NCBI GenBank assembly: GCA_021234155.1
Contig: JAJEKV010000144.1
Location: 1,054,001 to 1,118,000 of the forward strand
Origin: Isoetes taiwanensis
Lineage: Eukaryota; Streptophyta; Lycopodiopsida; Isoetales; Isoetaceae
DNA: 64,000 nt
Reading direction: 5' to 3'
Positions 37,232 through 48,979 of the stretch are shown piece by piece. Each line of letters starts with the position of its first letter. Position 1 is the first letter of the stretch. The notes beneath the pieces are model-generated. The model had not been told where the DNA came from. It searched no databases and saw nothing but the letters and a program-made list of their open reading frames with translations. Made by a program: the position numbers and the translations under genes.

Positions 37232-40200
37232 CTATTCATTAGATATACCATCATCCAAGAAATCATGTTGAATGTCCCCCCATTCATCATCGTCTAGTTG
37301 TAGAAGAAGCCTACGTTGCATATTTATTGGCATTTCAATCTCAATGTCTTCCTCCTCTTCAGCATAATCTTCATGCACCATTGGGGAGTGCATTGGTGAT
37401 CTCAATTCATCATTGCTCGTTCCCTCTTGATCGGAAACTTCTTCTACAATTTGTGGCGCAATGAGTTCCAATTGTTGCTCTTCGTCCTCCACCTCTTCCT
37501 CTTCCTCTTCCTCATGTGCATTCCCTTCTTCCTCAAGGATTGCATTAGAAATATATTGTCGTGATGTTGGTGCTGTAGGGATTACAATCCACCAATCTCT
37601 ATTTTGAGGGTTGACATGAAAAAACACTTTCTCAACTTGATGTGGATACACAAATGGTTCACTTGCATCTACTAAGACATGCGTAGAATCAACTTCAAAA
37701 AAACCAGATGGGCTTAAACCACTTGGCCTTCAATATGGTTTGTCGAAAGGAACAAAAATCCACATCAATGATATCTGTAATGACCCCAACATATTTAAGT
37801 TCTCCATCAATAGGATTAACATCTCTAATGCTTGCTTGGCTTCTTTGGTTAAATGATGCAATTATTCCAGAATCAAAGGTGATGCGTGCTTTGTCAATGC
37901 CATCAATTCGAAAATGTTGACCATAGGCCCACATTGAATTATGGAACCTAGCCTGCAATCAATTAGAATGGCATTGTTATGAATGTAAGAATCTAATGCA
38001 TTTATAAATAGAAACATACCGATCTATTACAACCAAGTGCAATGTTGAGATCATCCTCTTGAATTTTTTCCCCATTATCTTCGGCCTCCGTAAGCTTCTC
38101 TGTCAACCACCATTGTGGCGGTGTATCAGGTAGGGACATTAATTCTCGAGGATACTGTACCCTCCTATGACGTCCTCGACGATTCTTTGCAGCATATGCT
38201 TTTCTATCACTATCTCTTTGTGCTTTCTCAGTTTTATACAGATCCACCCATCTAACCATGCTATCTGCGTTGTTCAAGATGAATTTATTGATGCCCTCAA
38301 ACATCTCTTCACGTATTTTGTTGTTTACCCAAACCTTGTAAGCTTTCACCTTCTAACCAATCAGGAGGATCTTTCTTCCAAATCTTTGGTGCATTTGGAT
38401 CTATTGATGTGGTGGCATCTGTTAAGTAAAATAATATCTCTTGAATAAGATGGCCTTCTGCCATGCATCCCTCAGGCCTTGCCATTTGGCGCACAAAGCC
38501 TTTCAACACCTTCATATATCTCTCTAAAAAAAACATCCATCTAGAGGGGTTTGGACCCACCAATAATATTTCGTGTGGCAAATGCACCAACAAATGTACC
38601 TAAAAAGCATTTTTCAATATATCTATTATGATAACAATTCTAACCAGCTACATACCTGAAGATCAAAGAAACTGGTGGGAAATAGGTGTTCTAGTTGGCA
38701 TAGTATCTCGACAATTTCTATTTCCATTTTTGGGATATCAGCAACTACAATCTGCTTAGAAGATACCCATCTGCAAAAGCTGGCAATTCTATAGATGACC
38801 TTTCGTATAGAAGGAGTGAGGCAATTCTCTAAGGCACACGGGAGAATATGCTGCAATAACAAGAAACAAATAATAGTTATAATTGTTGCATACATGATGC
38901 TTATTTATTATTCATTCATAACTTCTATACTTGTGGGTACCTGCAAAAATTTATGCCAATCGTGTGACTTTAACCCGGTGAGATCTCCGTCTCTTGTGAA
39001 AGCCCTTCTAAGGGAGGATCCATAACCAGTTGGAGTGCATAGAGTTTTAATAGAAGTTTTTACTTGTTTGAGTTCATCCTTTTTCAACACCCAAGGACCT
39101 CGACGTAATCGTGGGGCTCTACCTTCTTCTATGACTGGCCACAACTCCATTTTGATGCCTTGTTCCTTTAAATCATTTCTAGCATTAAGAGTCTCCCAAT
39201 CTCCCGTAAGATGTCGCCAAAGTGAATGACTCGCATTCTTAAAAATATGCATAGGATCCAAGAGATGTGCAATTTGTAGTTCAGACCAATATTCCAACTT
39301 GTAAAATACAGACAATCTCTTCATGCCAGGTGGCGCTTTGGAACTTTTTGGGACACGATAATTCCATGTTTGCAACCAATCACGTGGAGTTCTTCTCACA
39401 GGCACATTTGACGTATCCCCATGTCGGAGCTGATGATCTATTGGTAGATACTTTGTATGATCTGTGTATATCATCTTTGATAGGTGCTCTGATCTATATG
39501 ATGTTAACTCCTGGCCACATGATGGACATCCACATGACCCGCTAGTTTGCAAACCTACAAAGGATAATTTCAATCTTATAAATACCAATATATTGGAAAA
39601 TTAATATAATAGCATCATACCTGAAGCAACACCAAGCCCAGGATAATCATGAATTGTGAAGCATAGTATCCCATGGAATAAGAAATTGTGTGGTTGTCTT
39701 GAAATGTCATACATGTGTATTCCTCTCCATAAAGTGTCGAGTTCCTCTACAAGAGGTTCTAAGTACACATTTATATCCTTCACCTGGTATTTGCCTAAAA
39801 AAAAAAAAAACTATTGCATTAGAAAAGCATAAGCTCTATAAAAATACATTGCAATATCATATGTAGATGTATATACCTGGAACTATAAGAGTTAGCATTA
39901 AATGGCCTGCCTTAGTTGCCATCCAAGGTGGTATGTTGTAGTTTATAACAACAATAGGCCAAACACTATGAGTAGATGACAACGTGCTAAATGGACATAT
40001 CCCATCCATGCCCAACCCTAGGCGGATATTTCTTGGTTCGTCCTTGAAATGCGTCCATTTATCCTCTATATATTTTAAAGCCTTGCCATCAGTTGGATAT
40101 CTTAAGATCCCATCATTGCTTCGGTGCTTTGCATGGAAGTCCATGAATTGAGCTAGGGAAGGACATTTAGTAAACATAACTTGCAATCGTGGAATGATTG

Positions 40201-40859
40201 GCATGTGTCGTAAAACTTTCTTTGGCACTTTAGATTTCGAATTGTCATTATATCGTGGTTCATGGCACTTAGGACATTGAGTCATGTTACTATATTCATT
40301 GCGAAATAGTATACAATCATTTTTGCATGCATGAATACATTTGTATTCCAAACCTAGTTCTTGCAAAAGTAATTTCACATCTCTTCTTGACTTCGGAAGA
40401 CAATGATCAATAGGAAGTATATGGTCGGCTAGCAAACTAGCAAAACAAAAATGTAAGAATCAAATAAGTAGGAAGTATATGGTTAACTAGCAAAACAAAA
40501 AGCTAAAAATCAAGTGAGGAAAAAATAAAGAAATTAGAAACTTGTATCACTTGAGATCTCAAATCAATAACCCACCTGAGAAGATCATCCACACTATTAT
40601 TGCTCCAACTTGATTTATGTTGTAAGTTGAGAATGAGTATGCATACAGCAAGTCGCGATATCTTTGCATTTGGATACAATGGTTTGCTTGTCTCTTTCTC
40701 AAGAAGTGTGACAGGTCTATCATCGTCGTCATCAACATTTACGTCATCGTTAGAATTAGTGGTTGGAAAGTAATTTTGAATAGCTTCCATCAAGCCACTC
40801 TCGGCATGGAAGCCACTTTGAGCGGAAGAGTTATCAGCATCACTTGACTCATCACTTGA
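37232..40859 (-). pseudogene. CACTA transposase TNP2 (Transposase_21 + DUF4218 + DUF4216), two frameshifts
   Basis: Transposase that cuts and moves the element. Seven minus-strand exons with GT-AG borders and matching phases are 40859-40576, 40436-39877, 39794-39621, 39554-38941, 38850-38656, 38599-38020 and 37952-37232. Exons 1-4 carry the Transposase_21 core: YKCIHACKNDCILFR, CPKCHEPRY, LGLGMDGICPF, NVYLEPLVEELDTLW, CGCPSCGQELTSYRS, LTGLKSHDWHKFLQ. Exons 5-6 are DUF4218 (LENCLTPSIRKVIYRIASFC, RWMFFLERYMKVLKGFVR, RPEGCMAEGHL). Exon 7 is DUF4216 (YVGVITDIIDVDFC, EPFVYPHQVEKVFF) followed by a Glu-rich acidic tail. Two single-base insertions break the frame, one near 38344-38346 in AAA and one in a T7 run near 37698-37704. 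Removing both restores phase over about 1,041 codons. No 5' exon with a start codon lies between 40860 and 41211, so the N-terminus probably comes from exons shared with the SET gene. The indels may be real or assembly errors. Confidence 0.88.
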
Positions 40860-40984
40860 CTGTAAATATAACAAAACCATGTAATAATCAATCAATAACA
40901 CATATCCAAAAACATATCAATCAATAAATGTAATATCAATAAACACATGGCAACTACGCATTGTAAATAAGAGATAATCAACAT

Positions 40985-41211
40985 TGACCAACAAAGTTAA
41001 ATGTTAAACATATAATAAATTTATCTCCTTCAATGTCCTATGGGGGGGGTGGATGTGGCAACTACGCATTGACAATCAACATTGACAACCAGTTAAATGT
41101 TAAACATATAATAAATTTATCTCCTTCCATGTCCTATCAATGTTGGGGGGGAAGGGAGGCAACTACGCATTGACAATCAATATTAACCAACAAAGTTAAA
41201 TGTTAAACATA
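40985..41211. repeat. Triplicated spacer between SET and TNP2 genes
   Basis: GTTAAATGTTAAACATATAA followed by TAAATTTATCTCCTTC occurs at about 41.00 and 41.09 kb, with a third partial copy at 41.19-41.21 kb. The units also share GGCAACTACGCATTGACAAT and short G runs. The 3' copy overlaps the stop codon of the SET gene. There is no coding content here, which matters for deciding where TNP2 begins. Confidence 0.8.
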
Positions 41212-42585
41212 TTAAACATTGCGACGTTTTCTGCCATATGGCACAATAATAGGTTCACCATGTTCTTGGCATTCCACTCGCCTAGGAGTAGGCCTTTTGA
41301 ATGGATAGTCTACAAATAACTCCTCTCCTGGGTGGAGGTTGCGTATGGCACAAACCCTCACATATGGTCCATCATACCCATTCATATAACGTGGATCATG
41401 CTCTGTAGTCTCCTCAAATTCTGCATTCGTTAATTCAGGATGGCCCTGTGAGCTATTTATAAGTGCTGCTATATTGCCATGAACGCTTGGTCGCCCATCA
41501 ATATATATAAGTGCATCGTGCGAGGCATGTTCTCCACGATCTCTCTGCTCGCTCCAAGATGCCGCATTCAATGTCATAGCATAAGTAGACATACTAGGCA
41601 TAAAAGAAGCAAGTTTATGCCATAGCCCCCAAGGATATTTAGGACCACCGTACACCATCAAGACAGTTGAGTGTCCAGGCGGGACATTCACATGCTCCAT
41701 TATATACAACCCCCTCCCAGCTTGCTTTATTTTTAGAGAAGGTGCTATCATATACTTATGCCCCCAATACATAAACTCTTCTAACATTGGGGGCAGTTCC
41801 CCTTCCCAACAACCTAGAGTTGATCGAACGAATGGAGCAATAGAGGCTCTGAGATGACGAGGGAGTTGATCAACCATGTCATTTTCGGTTTCACATGCAT
41901 GAACAAGACTTTCTGAGCATTTCTTGAAACGGGCCTTAAGTTTTTTAGCCACGGTGCATCCTCTTGTACGACCTCTTTCAACTTCTTGAGTCCCCCCTCC
42001 AGAACTAGAGCTAGAACTAGAACTAGAACTATAATATCTATGTAATCTGCCTCCAGATGAAGATGAAGATGTGGGTAAATCTATTGCTTTGGCAAGTTCA
42101 ACATTTTTGTGAAGCATGTCCATATACTATGACAAGTCATATATACATAAATTAGAATATTGTAAGAAGAAAATAATAGAATGCTTAATGCACATACCTC
42201 ATTTGCTTCTTGTTGCGCTTTCAACTCAAGTTCTGATGGAGGTGGGGCATTTGGCATCAAACCATACTTCATTCTGTGATCTCGTCTTGTGTTATACATT
42301 CTTCTACTAGTGCCTTTGCATTGTTTACACCAGCAATTATCGTACTGCTTGCCAAGTTGCTCCAAAGGATCATCAGGAACCCAATTTTTAGCTACCTTAG
42401 TTTTGCTTGATCGGGATGATGAGGAAGCTTCAGTTCTATAAGTAATAATAGTTTATGCATGACTTCAAATGAATCCTAAATTGAAAAAACAAGAACAAAA
42501 AGAGGAAAGATTGCTCAAACCTTACTGCTGGAAATCCATCATTCGATGGCATTGAAGATTGGGTGCCTGAAGAATCAGAACTCAT
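41212..42585 (-). CDS. CACTA-borne SET-like domain protein, 405 aa, three exons
   Basis: Exons are 42585-42521, 42435-42198 and 42126-41212, all GT-AG. The total of 1,218 bases is divisible by three and no stop interrupts it. The start ATG is the first in the frame and sits about 170 bases inside the element's right end. Exon 2 encodes a Cys-rich basic segment (DNCWCKQCKGTSRRM, then HRMKYG), perhaps a DNA-binding or zinc motif. Exon 3 has a Ser/Gly-rich linker, then a SET-like fold at about residues 230-378: GRGLY (238-242), an INSS motif at the place of the usual INHSC, and VRVCAIRNLHPGEELFVDYP, with the catalytic-type Tyr of the DY pair. Post-SET cysteines are absent. SET enzymes methylate lysines, often on histones; whether this one does is unknown, since NSS replaces NHS. 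The gene occupies the TNPA position of En/Spm, upstream of TNP2. It could act on chromatin at the element or be a captured host gene. Confidence 0.75.
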
Positions 42586-42679
42586 CTTGGCCGATCTTAC
42601 AATAATCTTCCCTAATCTCTTCTGTGTTAAACGGTCATTCAGATTTTCTTAGACTGAAAGAAAAAATAAAGCATATTTT

Positions 42680-42754
42680 TTAATGACATGTCGTCGTTAA
42701 GTGTTGACACAAAAGCCTGACGTTTTAAACGTCAGGCCATATTTCTATTACAGT
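42680..42754. repeat. CACTA right terminus with TGACG palindrome
   Basis: GCCTGACGTTT and AAACGTCAGGC face each other across one base (about 42716-42738), an 11-bp perfect inverted pair made of the same TGACG motif found at the left end. CGTCGTTAAG lies further in. The terminal ATTTCTATTACAGT is the degenerate inverse of the left CACTACAAGAGAA. Because the SET gene's start codon is only about 170 bases away, this region must also contain the element's promoter. Confidence 0.75.
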
Positions 42755-42787
42755 AAACCTCGTCCTGTATTTTTTTTTTTTTAATTG

Positions 42788-42955
42788 CTATTTCCTTTTT
42801 TGGGTTGCCCCTAAAAGGGCAAACCCTTGTTTAAGTGGGTTTGTGGCATATCCTAGGTATATGCTGGAATATACCTAAAATATGCTGGTGACTGCTCCAA
42901 ACCTGTTATCCGCTATAAACTCTCGGTCACCTGCGCTAGTTAGGGCTTTTCTATG
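42788..42955 (+). repeat. Hairpin-headed dispersed repeat, copy 1
   Basis: The copy starts TTTTTTGGGTTGCCCC and continues AAAAGGGCAAACCCTTG, so GGGTT(T)GCCC pairs with itself. It is followed by GGCATATCCTAGGTATATGC and CTCGGTCACCTGCGCTAG. The same order appears at 44.1 and 54.5 kb. This copy lies directly outside the CACTA right end. No coding. Confidence 0.8.
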
Positions 42956-42964
42956 GGGATCTGC

Positions 42965-44095
42965 GGCAGTTTTAGGATCGAACACATACAAATGTGGTAA
43001 CTAGGCCTGGATGGGATGGTACAAATTATGCCATCGATTTTGCCTTAAAGCTATAGCTATATGTATTCAAACGGAGACAATGAGTTGGGAGCCTTCCTTG
43101 CCTTTCTGTATGTAAGCATGATGAAGAATTTCTAACAATTTGGTACATGAATGAGCATATGAAATCTGGCGAGACGACAATGGATCTGCTTCGCAGGCCA
43201 TATTTGATGCATGCCATTACACGAGAGAATGGCTAAATCAAGGCACGCTAAGGATTTTGACTTCTTCATCTGCCATGTCTACTGTTTTGGTTTTGTCTCA
43301 CATTCAGTGGAAAGTCCTTCTAATGTACGAACTCTTACCTTTTTGCGTTTATTTGGAACATCTAACCAAAGCATTTCAAATGCCCAGGCCATATGTGAGT
43401 ATCAGTGTTGTGAAAGAGGTGAAAATGAAAAGAGGTACGTAATTTTTTCTTCTGGAAATAAACATAACAATAAGTAAATGCATGGTCTTTTTCACAGGAC
43501 ATATGGGGCGATTGGTACATTGTCTGAAACTCACCAACTTGGTGACACCCTTGGTGCTAAAATTATTGTACACCATGAAAAATGTATGACTAGGGATGAA
43601 GTATACTGCCTTTTGCAAAGTCATGAGAAACAGAGAGACCTGGAGGGAGCCAGACAATCAAGTTGCAGAACAGTTGCGTCCTGAGATTGAAAGGATATCA
43701 AACAAATCCAAAGATTACCTGGCATTTGCCAACCAGCACATTACGAGAGGCATTTTGCCTCTGCTTAGGGAATAGCTTGCTCCTTTAGTAGCTTCCGTGA
43801 TGGACTTCTCTTAATGCCAGTCATGTTGGTCCTTTATTTGTTTGAAAATATCAGAGCAATGCTTTCTATACAGAAAATTCTTTTGATTATCAACCTATAT
43901 CTAACTGTATACTTCGCCATGCTCGTATTGGCATCCCTGCCTCCGTTCGGGAAATACCGAGGTTTGAGAGGATGTGTCCGACAATTTTTCAAAATTAACA
44001 CGTATCAACAAAAAGGGACGGATGTGGGCCCGTCTAATAATTTAAGGATATAGGAAATTGGAAGGGAAGACATTATTTTGCCGTAGAAAGGTCTT
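42965..44095 (+). pseudogene. Unidentified coding-like fragment with a readable intron
   Basis: A frame at about 43267-43436 (61 codons, ending ...MPRPYVSISVVKEVKMKRG) ends at a plausible GT donor near 43434. After a possible T-rich acceptor (CTTTTTCACAG near 43498) a second frame follows, starting TYGAIGTLSETHQLGDTLGA. A third frame (RPEIERISNKSKDYLAFANQ, then HITRGILPLLRE) ends about 43.77 kb after a frame change. The sequence looks protein-like and plant-genic, but I do not recognise the family. Frame changes suggest a gene relic. It could also be an exon pair of a larger gene split by the CACTA and other insertions. Confidence 0.35.
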
Positions 44096-44097
44096 GC

Positions 44098-44250
44098 TAT
44101 ATTTTTGGGTTGCCCCTAGAGGGGCAAACCCTCGTTTGTGTGGGGTTTATGGCATATCTTGGGTATATGCTGGAATATCCTCAAAATATGCTGGTGACTG
44201 CTAAAAACTCATTATCACCAGTAAACTGGCGGTCAGGTGCGTTCTGGTTC
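44098..44250 (+). repeat. Hairpin-headed dispersed repeat, copy 2
   Basis: The copy starts TTTTTGGGTTGCCCCTAGAG and continues GGGCAAACCC, TGGCATATCTTGGGTATATG, CTGGAATATCC, ATATGCTGGTGACTGCT and CGGTCAGGTGCG. It is clearly homologous to the copies at 42.79 and 54.54 kb, with scattered substitutions. Confidence 0.8.
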
Positions 44251-47200
44251 AACCGATATTCCAACCGGATAACTGGCAGCTTCTAAGAACACCTCCTGAT
44301 GGAGTCCCTTGGCAGAAACCAGAAGCTTTGGATTCACCATTTTCGAAATTTTTTTGCAGCTGCATCATTCTTACAGTATGCCACAGAGAAGAAGAGGAAG
44401 AAAGATTGAATAAGAAGGAAGAAGAATCCAGAATCCGAGCTCTTTTTACTCCGACAGAGGTACTTCCTGTTAAATCTTGTAGCAGCGGCATCATAAGCCC
44501 GGGCTGCTTCTTCCGGCCAAACTTCTTTTTCAGGCTATCTTTCCCCTTGATCATAGTATTTTTTGAAACGCCCGAGGGGCGGTGGATCTCACTTGCATGC
44601 CGGTTGGGTATAGAGTCTTAAACAGTTTCGGTGGCAACATGTGTTTTTTCAACAGATCATTCTTTCCTCTTCTTTCTTCTACCATTTTGTGCACATATTT
44701 CTGCTCATATCCTGGTGGATTTCGTACTCCTTGGTGGCATCTTTGCAGCAACAACATCTAGGAAGAGGGTACGATCTTATCATTATTTGATCTCATATGC
44801 ACGAAAAACAGTATGTTTTTATGTTCAAAACGCAAAATAGCTGACTTTTACTTGCCTGCTGGCGAAGAGCATCAACATGCAGTTTTGTAAAGTTTAGTTT
44901 TAAATTGAATGCTCTATCACTCATGAAGATGCCTAATATTTGTTGGTTTGTTTCTTAATGCAGATAAACAAGAGGAACAGGTCGTTCTTGGCTTCCAAGG
45001 GTTGCTTTAGAATCGTTCTACTGGAGGTGAGGCACTCCATGATTTGATCTCATTTATGCTGGAGGTGTCATTTTTGGCGAAGGATTTCGTCCACGACTAG
45101 GCAGATGAATGGATGAAGAGCTGATTTAGCTAGCATGGTCATGCTTGAGCAATTGCCTTGGGAGTCCTAACAGGTGGAACCAAACTCCTCCTTCCTTTTC
45201 TTTGTGTCTTTCACAGGATTTTCTGATTTTCCAGACGGTTTCTAACTGGTTTTCCAGAAGGTTCCTTTGCTTGTACAAAATCCAGGATATTTGTGTTGGA
45301 TTTGGGCTCCATTTTATGCACAATCGATTCACTTTTTGTGTGTCTTTTTTCTAACAGACATGGAAAGCGTCTGTAACAATTAATGACTTGATTTCTGGCT
45401 CTGAGCTGTCTGTTTACCTTGTGCATTTCGATAGGGGGCAAAATGGGCTTATCAGAGGAGTAAAATCGGCTTTTCCAGGGCAGCAAATCGGGTCCTTGCC
45501 CTTTAGGAACCTTCTCTTTTTGTAAGTTCGTTGTCGTTTGTATTTTGCTATTTGGTGTTCTTAGCCCCTTTGCATCTCTGATTTTGTCATTCTACATAAA
45601 GCTGTGGATAAAAGATATTTGATGTATTGTAAAAAAAATCATTGCACTATGTATATTAAAACAAGCATGTTCTTTGGTTATGCTTTTGCGTGGTGGATAA
45701 ACGCTAGGTTTGCCTTTTATTTTCTTGGCAATGAATGATTATTTTAGAAATGGAATAGTCATTCTTATGGATTGCTTCATTTTAGATGCTAAAAGTTTGT
45801 TTTGCGATTTTGTTAGATTGTTTTGTCTGGGATTGTTTACCTGCTGATTAAACCAGTAAACCTGAAGATGGATGGATGTGTTAACTTTGAGCTTTGGACC
45901 ACTTTCGAAGTAGATGACGCCAGTCAGGCGATTTATGTCTATGGTTTTCTAATATTGGTGCTTTCTAATCCGTTGCTTTGCATTGTTAGAGGTTTAATTT
46001 ATAGAGCTAACACAAAACGAGCAATTTGTTTGTCTAATTTCAGGAATTTGATTCACAGAGTTGTAAACAACAATTGGCTTTGTTCTATTCTTTTCAAGGA
46101 ATGTGGGGTCTTCTACTAAAATTTCTGGCTTAGGTATCGCACCTCTGTTTTGACACTATAACTATTTTTGTTGTAAGGTGCATGTAGAAAACACGTTTGG
46201 ACGACCATTTTACTATATTTTCATTTGGTACTTTTGATGTATAGGAGCATTAAGACTTGGAGCAAGCAATTATTGTTTCCGTTTTGTCTCCAAATAATCT
46301 GATAATTGTTTGCAGATCTGCAGATTATTTGGAGCAAGCAACTGTTGCATTTGAAGACTTGTCATAGGCTAGCAAGCAAGTCTTGCAAGCAACGCCATGC
46401 CATCTCTGTTGTCTTTCATTTTGCAAAGAACGTTGAGCAAGCAACTGTTGCATTTAAAGACATGTGTACACAACAGATATAAGACATGTCTTTACATGGA
46501 ATGCACTGAATGCCCAAACAATCTAAGACATGTCTTTACATATAATGCACTCCATGCCGTGCATGACTTTTTGCTTATGTACCCAAAAAGTCCCCTTCAA
46601 AGAAGAGAAATCACTGAGTAACATAGTATGCATAAGGTTTATAATATATCCAATAACCTCTAGATGGTTCTTCATTTAATATCGGATGTTCCTTTGAATA
46701 TCAACATTTTAATATGCTGTAATGCGTGGCAGAATGAAATTATGTTTTAAGGCTACGGTTGATAAAGATATGTAAACATTAGAATGTTTCATGCTGGGAA
46801 TTCTTAAATGCATCTTGGAATGTTTGTTAAAATGTTACTCTAAATCAAGCAACAAGCCATGAAAGACTTTGCAAAAATTCTTGAATGTTTATCAAATTTA
46901 TTTATATGGAATGATAAAGGAGTAGTTACATGTGTTGTGTTACTTAAGAAATAAAACAACTACCATGAAGAAGATGAGAAATATTTGCTGAAGTGAGGCA
47001 ACATTTTACATCCATTACTGGGATGCTTTCCTCTTAGATGTTACTAAAGGGCATGAGGGCATCTAATAGACGCTCGCCTCTTGCCTTGAAACATTTTCCT
47101 AGGATGTTCGTCTTGCACACCGTGACAATTTAGGGTTATCCTTTTGGAGCTAATGGCTACATTTTCCTACTCAATTTTTTACAAGGTCATTATACTTTCG

Positions 47201-48430
47201 CATAGAAAAAGAACACGTAATTAGTCAAACTTCTACGTTGAGCCCAACATAATACATTGTTCTCGGAGTTCAACATCGCAACCCCAAGGTACAATGTTGT
47301 TAAACCTGAACATAATTGGGGATGAATCCAGAAGAGACAACAATTTTATCAAATTTGCAACACGCCTATAAACACACAACCTCTACTTATGCACGCGACA
47401 ACGCCGACCATTATACAACGTCATAAAATGCGCAACAAAGCGGGGACATCATATCGCAAGTGATTATAGACTTGCTATAGCCTCACACAACTTTATACCA
47501 AAATGTTGGGTGTTAACAATATACACCAATTTCCAACGGCATTATGAGTGCCTCCTCAAAATATATAACTCCATCACACTTTGGTAGAACATTATTTTTC
47601 ACCCATGCCATACCATATAAGTCTTTGTTAAGCCATATAATGTTTTATTTACTATAGAGATGATTTAACCCATTCATGTAGAGCTTTGAGAATTGAATCG
47701 AATTGAATTGGTTTTTAACTCCCACATAGATAATAATTGAAATGTACATACATAGGTAATACCAAAGAAGCAATAGTATTATCATCATTTGCCAATGTCT
47801 CACATTGCTATGATGCTACCATAACATGATACACAATTTGATCAAGTGCGGCAATGTCAGGCACACGTTTACTTCTTCATCCATGTAGTTGGTGCATATT
47901 TTGATCCGGTCATATGCCTTTGATCACCATGTCGCCAAATGCCTAAAGCGTGACAAGAATTATCACGTCTCCAATGTTACTTGTGTCATCACACTCTTGG
48001 TATATGGTATCATTGGGAACGAAAATGCCATGCTCATGTGCATGGGATACCAAGTGTAGAAATGAAGAAGCTCATTGCAAATGTGAAAGAAATATTTTGC
48101 ACCAACGAGGTTGTCAAGTTGGCCCCTTTTTATAACATGCCATTTAGCATATTCCCCCTCTCCAATAGAAATAAAAGGTTCCCATGTCTACGAGAGTCTG
48201 CAGGTGAGCATATTTATGTTATTGTTATGCTCAAACAAGCTACTTGAATTCCTGACACGAGATGGCATGTGTAACGTAATTATTCTTTGCCCAAAAGTCA
48301 CCTTCATTGAGGCTTGAATTGAGGTACGTAACTATCCTTTCCATCCTCTCCTCTATTAGACTTCTCCTTATGCTTTTGCCATCCTTGTTCCATACCGAGC
48401 ACCAAAGACCAATACGTTACACTCAAACCC
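44250..48430. other. Gene-like but unassigned stretch
   Basis: Minus-strand frame 44249-44554 (MIKGKDSLKKKFGRKKQPGL start) and plus-strand frames at 45.8-46.1 kb are the longest, without recognisable domains. The composition and T-rich intron-like segments recall 5' regions of plant genes. Local direct repeats occur at 46.32-46.56 kb (AGCAAGCAACTGTTGCATTT twice and TAAGACATGTCTTTACAT twice). From 46.6 to 48.4 kb the DNA is AT-rich with only short frames. Confidence 0.4.
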
Positions 48431-48645
48431 CAAAATCCATGTGTCCTACCGGATCCTAGTCCAAGAGGACCTCATCATCTAAAGAGGAGTTACTGATGCA
48501 AATAGGTGTCATCACCAACACAAAATGTCAATGTTTTAAAATAGGAATTTTCGTTGATCGTAAAAATATGACTTTCAGGTATGATTTAAGCCACTTCAAC
48601 CTTCGGCCATGGAGGGCAACCCTCCGTGCGCAGCACCTTGTTATT
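48430..48645 (+). repeat. Dispersed repeat of about 215 bp, copy 1
   Basis: The segment shares GGATCCTAGTCCAAGAGGA, AGGAGTTA, CAAAATGTCAATG, GATTTAAGCCACTTCA and GGCCATGGAGGGCAACCCTC followed by CGTGCGCAGCACCTTGTT with 54.27-54.48 kb in the same orientation. The 3' end is the best conserved. It may be the end of a retroposon family (LINE- or SINE-like), as the 3' boundary is sharp in both copies. Confidence 0.8.
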
Positions 48646-48744
48646 TGTCGGGTTCTTCACGAGACACGAATTTCCCCTTTTTCTTTTTTTACCTAGTTAT
48701 AGCTTTTATTTTGGGGGGGAAAGCATGCGGTGGAAACTTTCCTT

Positions 48745-48770
48745 CCCTTAGGTTTAGGTTTAGGTTTAGC
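48745..48770 (+). repeat. Short TTTAGG array
   Basis: TTTAGG or TTAGGT is repeated about four times. It resembles but does not equal the plant telomere unit TTTAGGG. Similar short TTTAGG pairs occur near 35.88 kb. At this length it is only a microsatellite; such motifs are also frequent in plant 5' leaders. Confidence 0.6.
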
Positions 48771-48979
48771 AAGGGAAAAGTAGCGTGAGGTTTGATATCC
48801 CTGGCCGCTTTCGGTGAAGCAAAGCAACAGAGAGCAGAGCGTAGCATTGAGAGGAAGCGGCGGGCATCTAAACTAATCTTCTCGGTGCATGCGTAAGCGA
48901 TCGGACTTAAATCACAGAGATATGATATGGCATTTCAAGATTCATGGAGTGCGGTTGAGCTATCCGGATGCCGGCATTG

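Larger units (their letters stand above)
34658..42754 (-). mobile_element. CACTA (En/Spm-type) DNA transposon carrying a SET-domain gene
   Basis: The left end begins CACTACAAGAGAA (34658). The right end, read inward on the minus strand, is ACTGTAATAGAA, matching apart from a lost terminal C and some substitutions. Both sides are flanked by AAA, compatible with a 3-bp target duplication but weak because the sequence is simple. About 22 TGAC(G/T)-type motifs crowd the left 320 bases, and a TGACG palindrome sits at the right end. Such subterminal arrays bind the regulatory TNPA protein in En/Spm. Inside, two minus-strand genes are found: a SET-like gene near the right (5') end and TNP2. The left 2.5 kb is filled with direct repeats. 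The size of about 8.1 kb is typical for an autonomous CACTA. The SET gene is intact, while TNP2 has two frameshifts. Confidence 0.88.

Noticed and set aside
48745-48770. Interstitial telomere
   Set aside because: The unit is TTTAGG rather than TTTAGGG and only about four copies are present.
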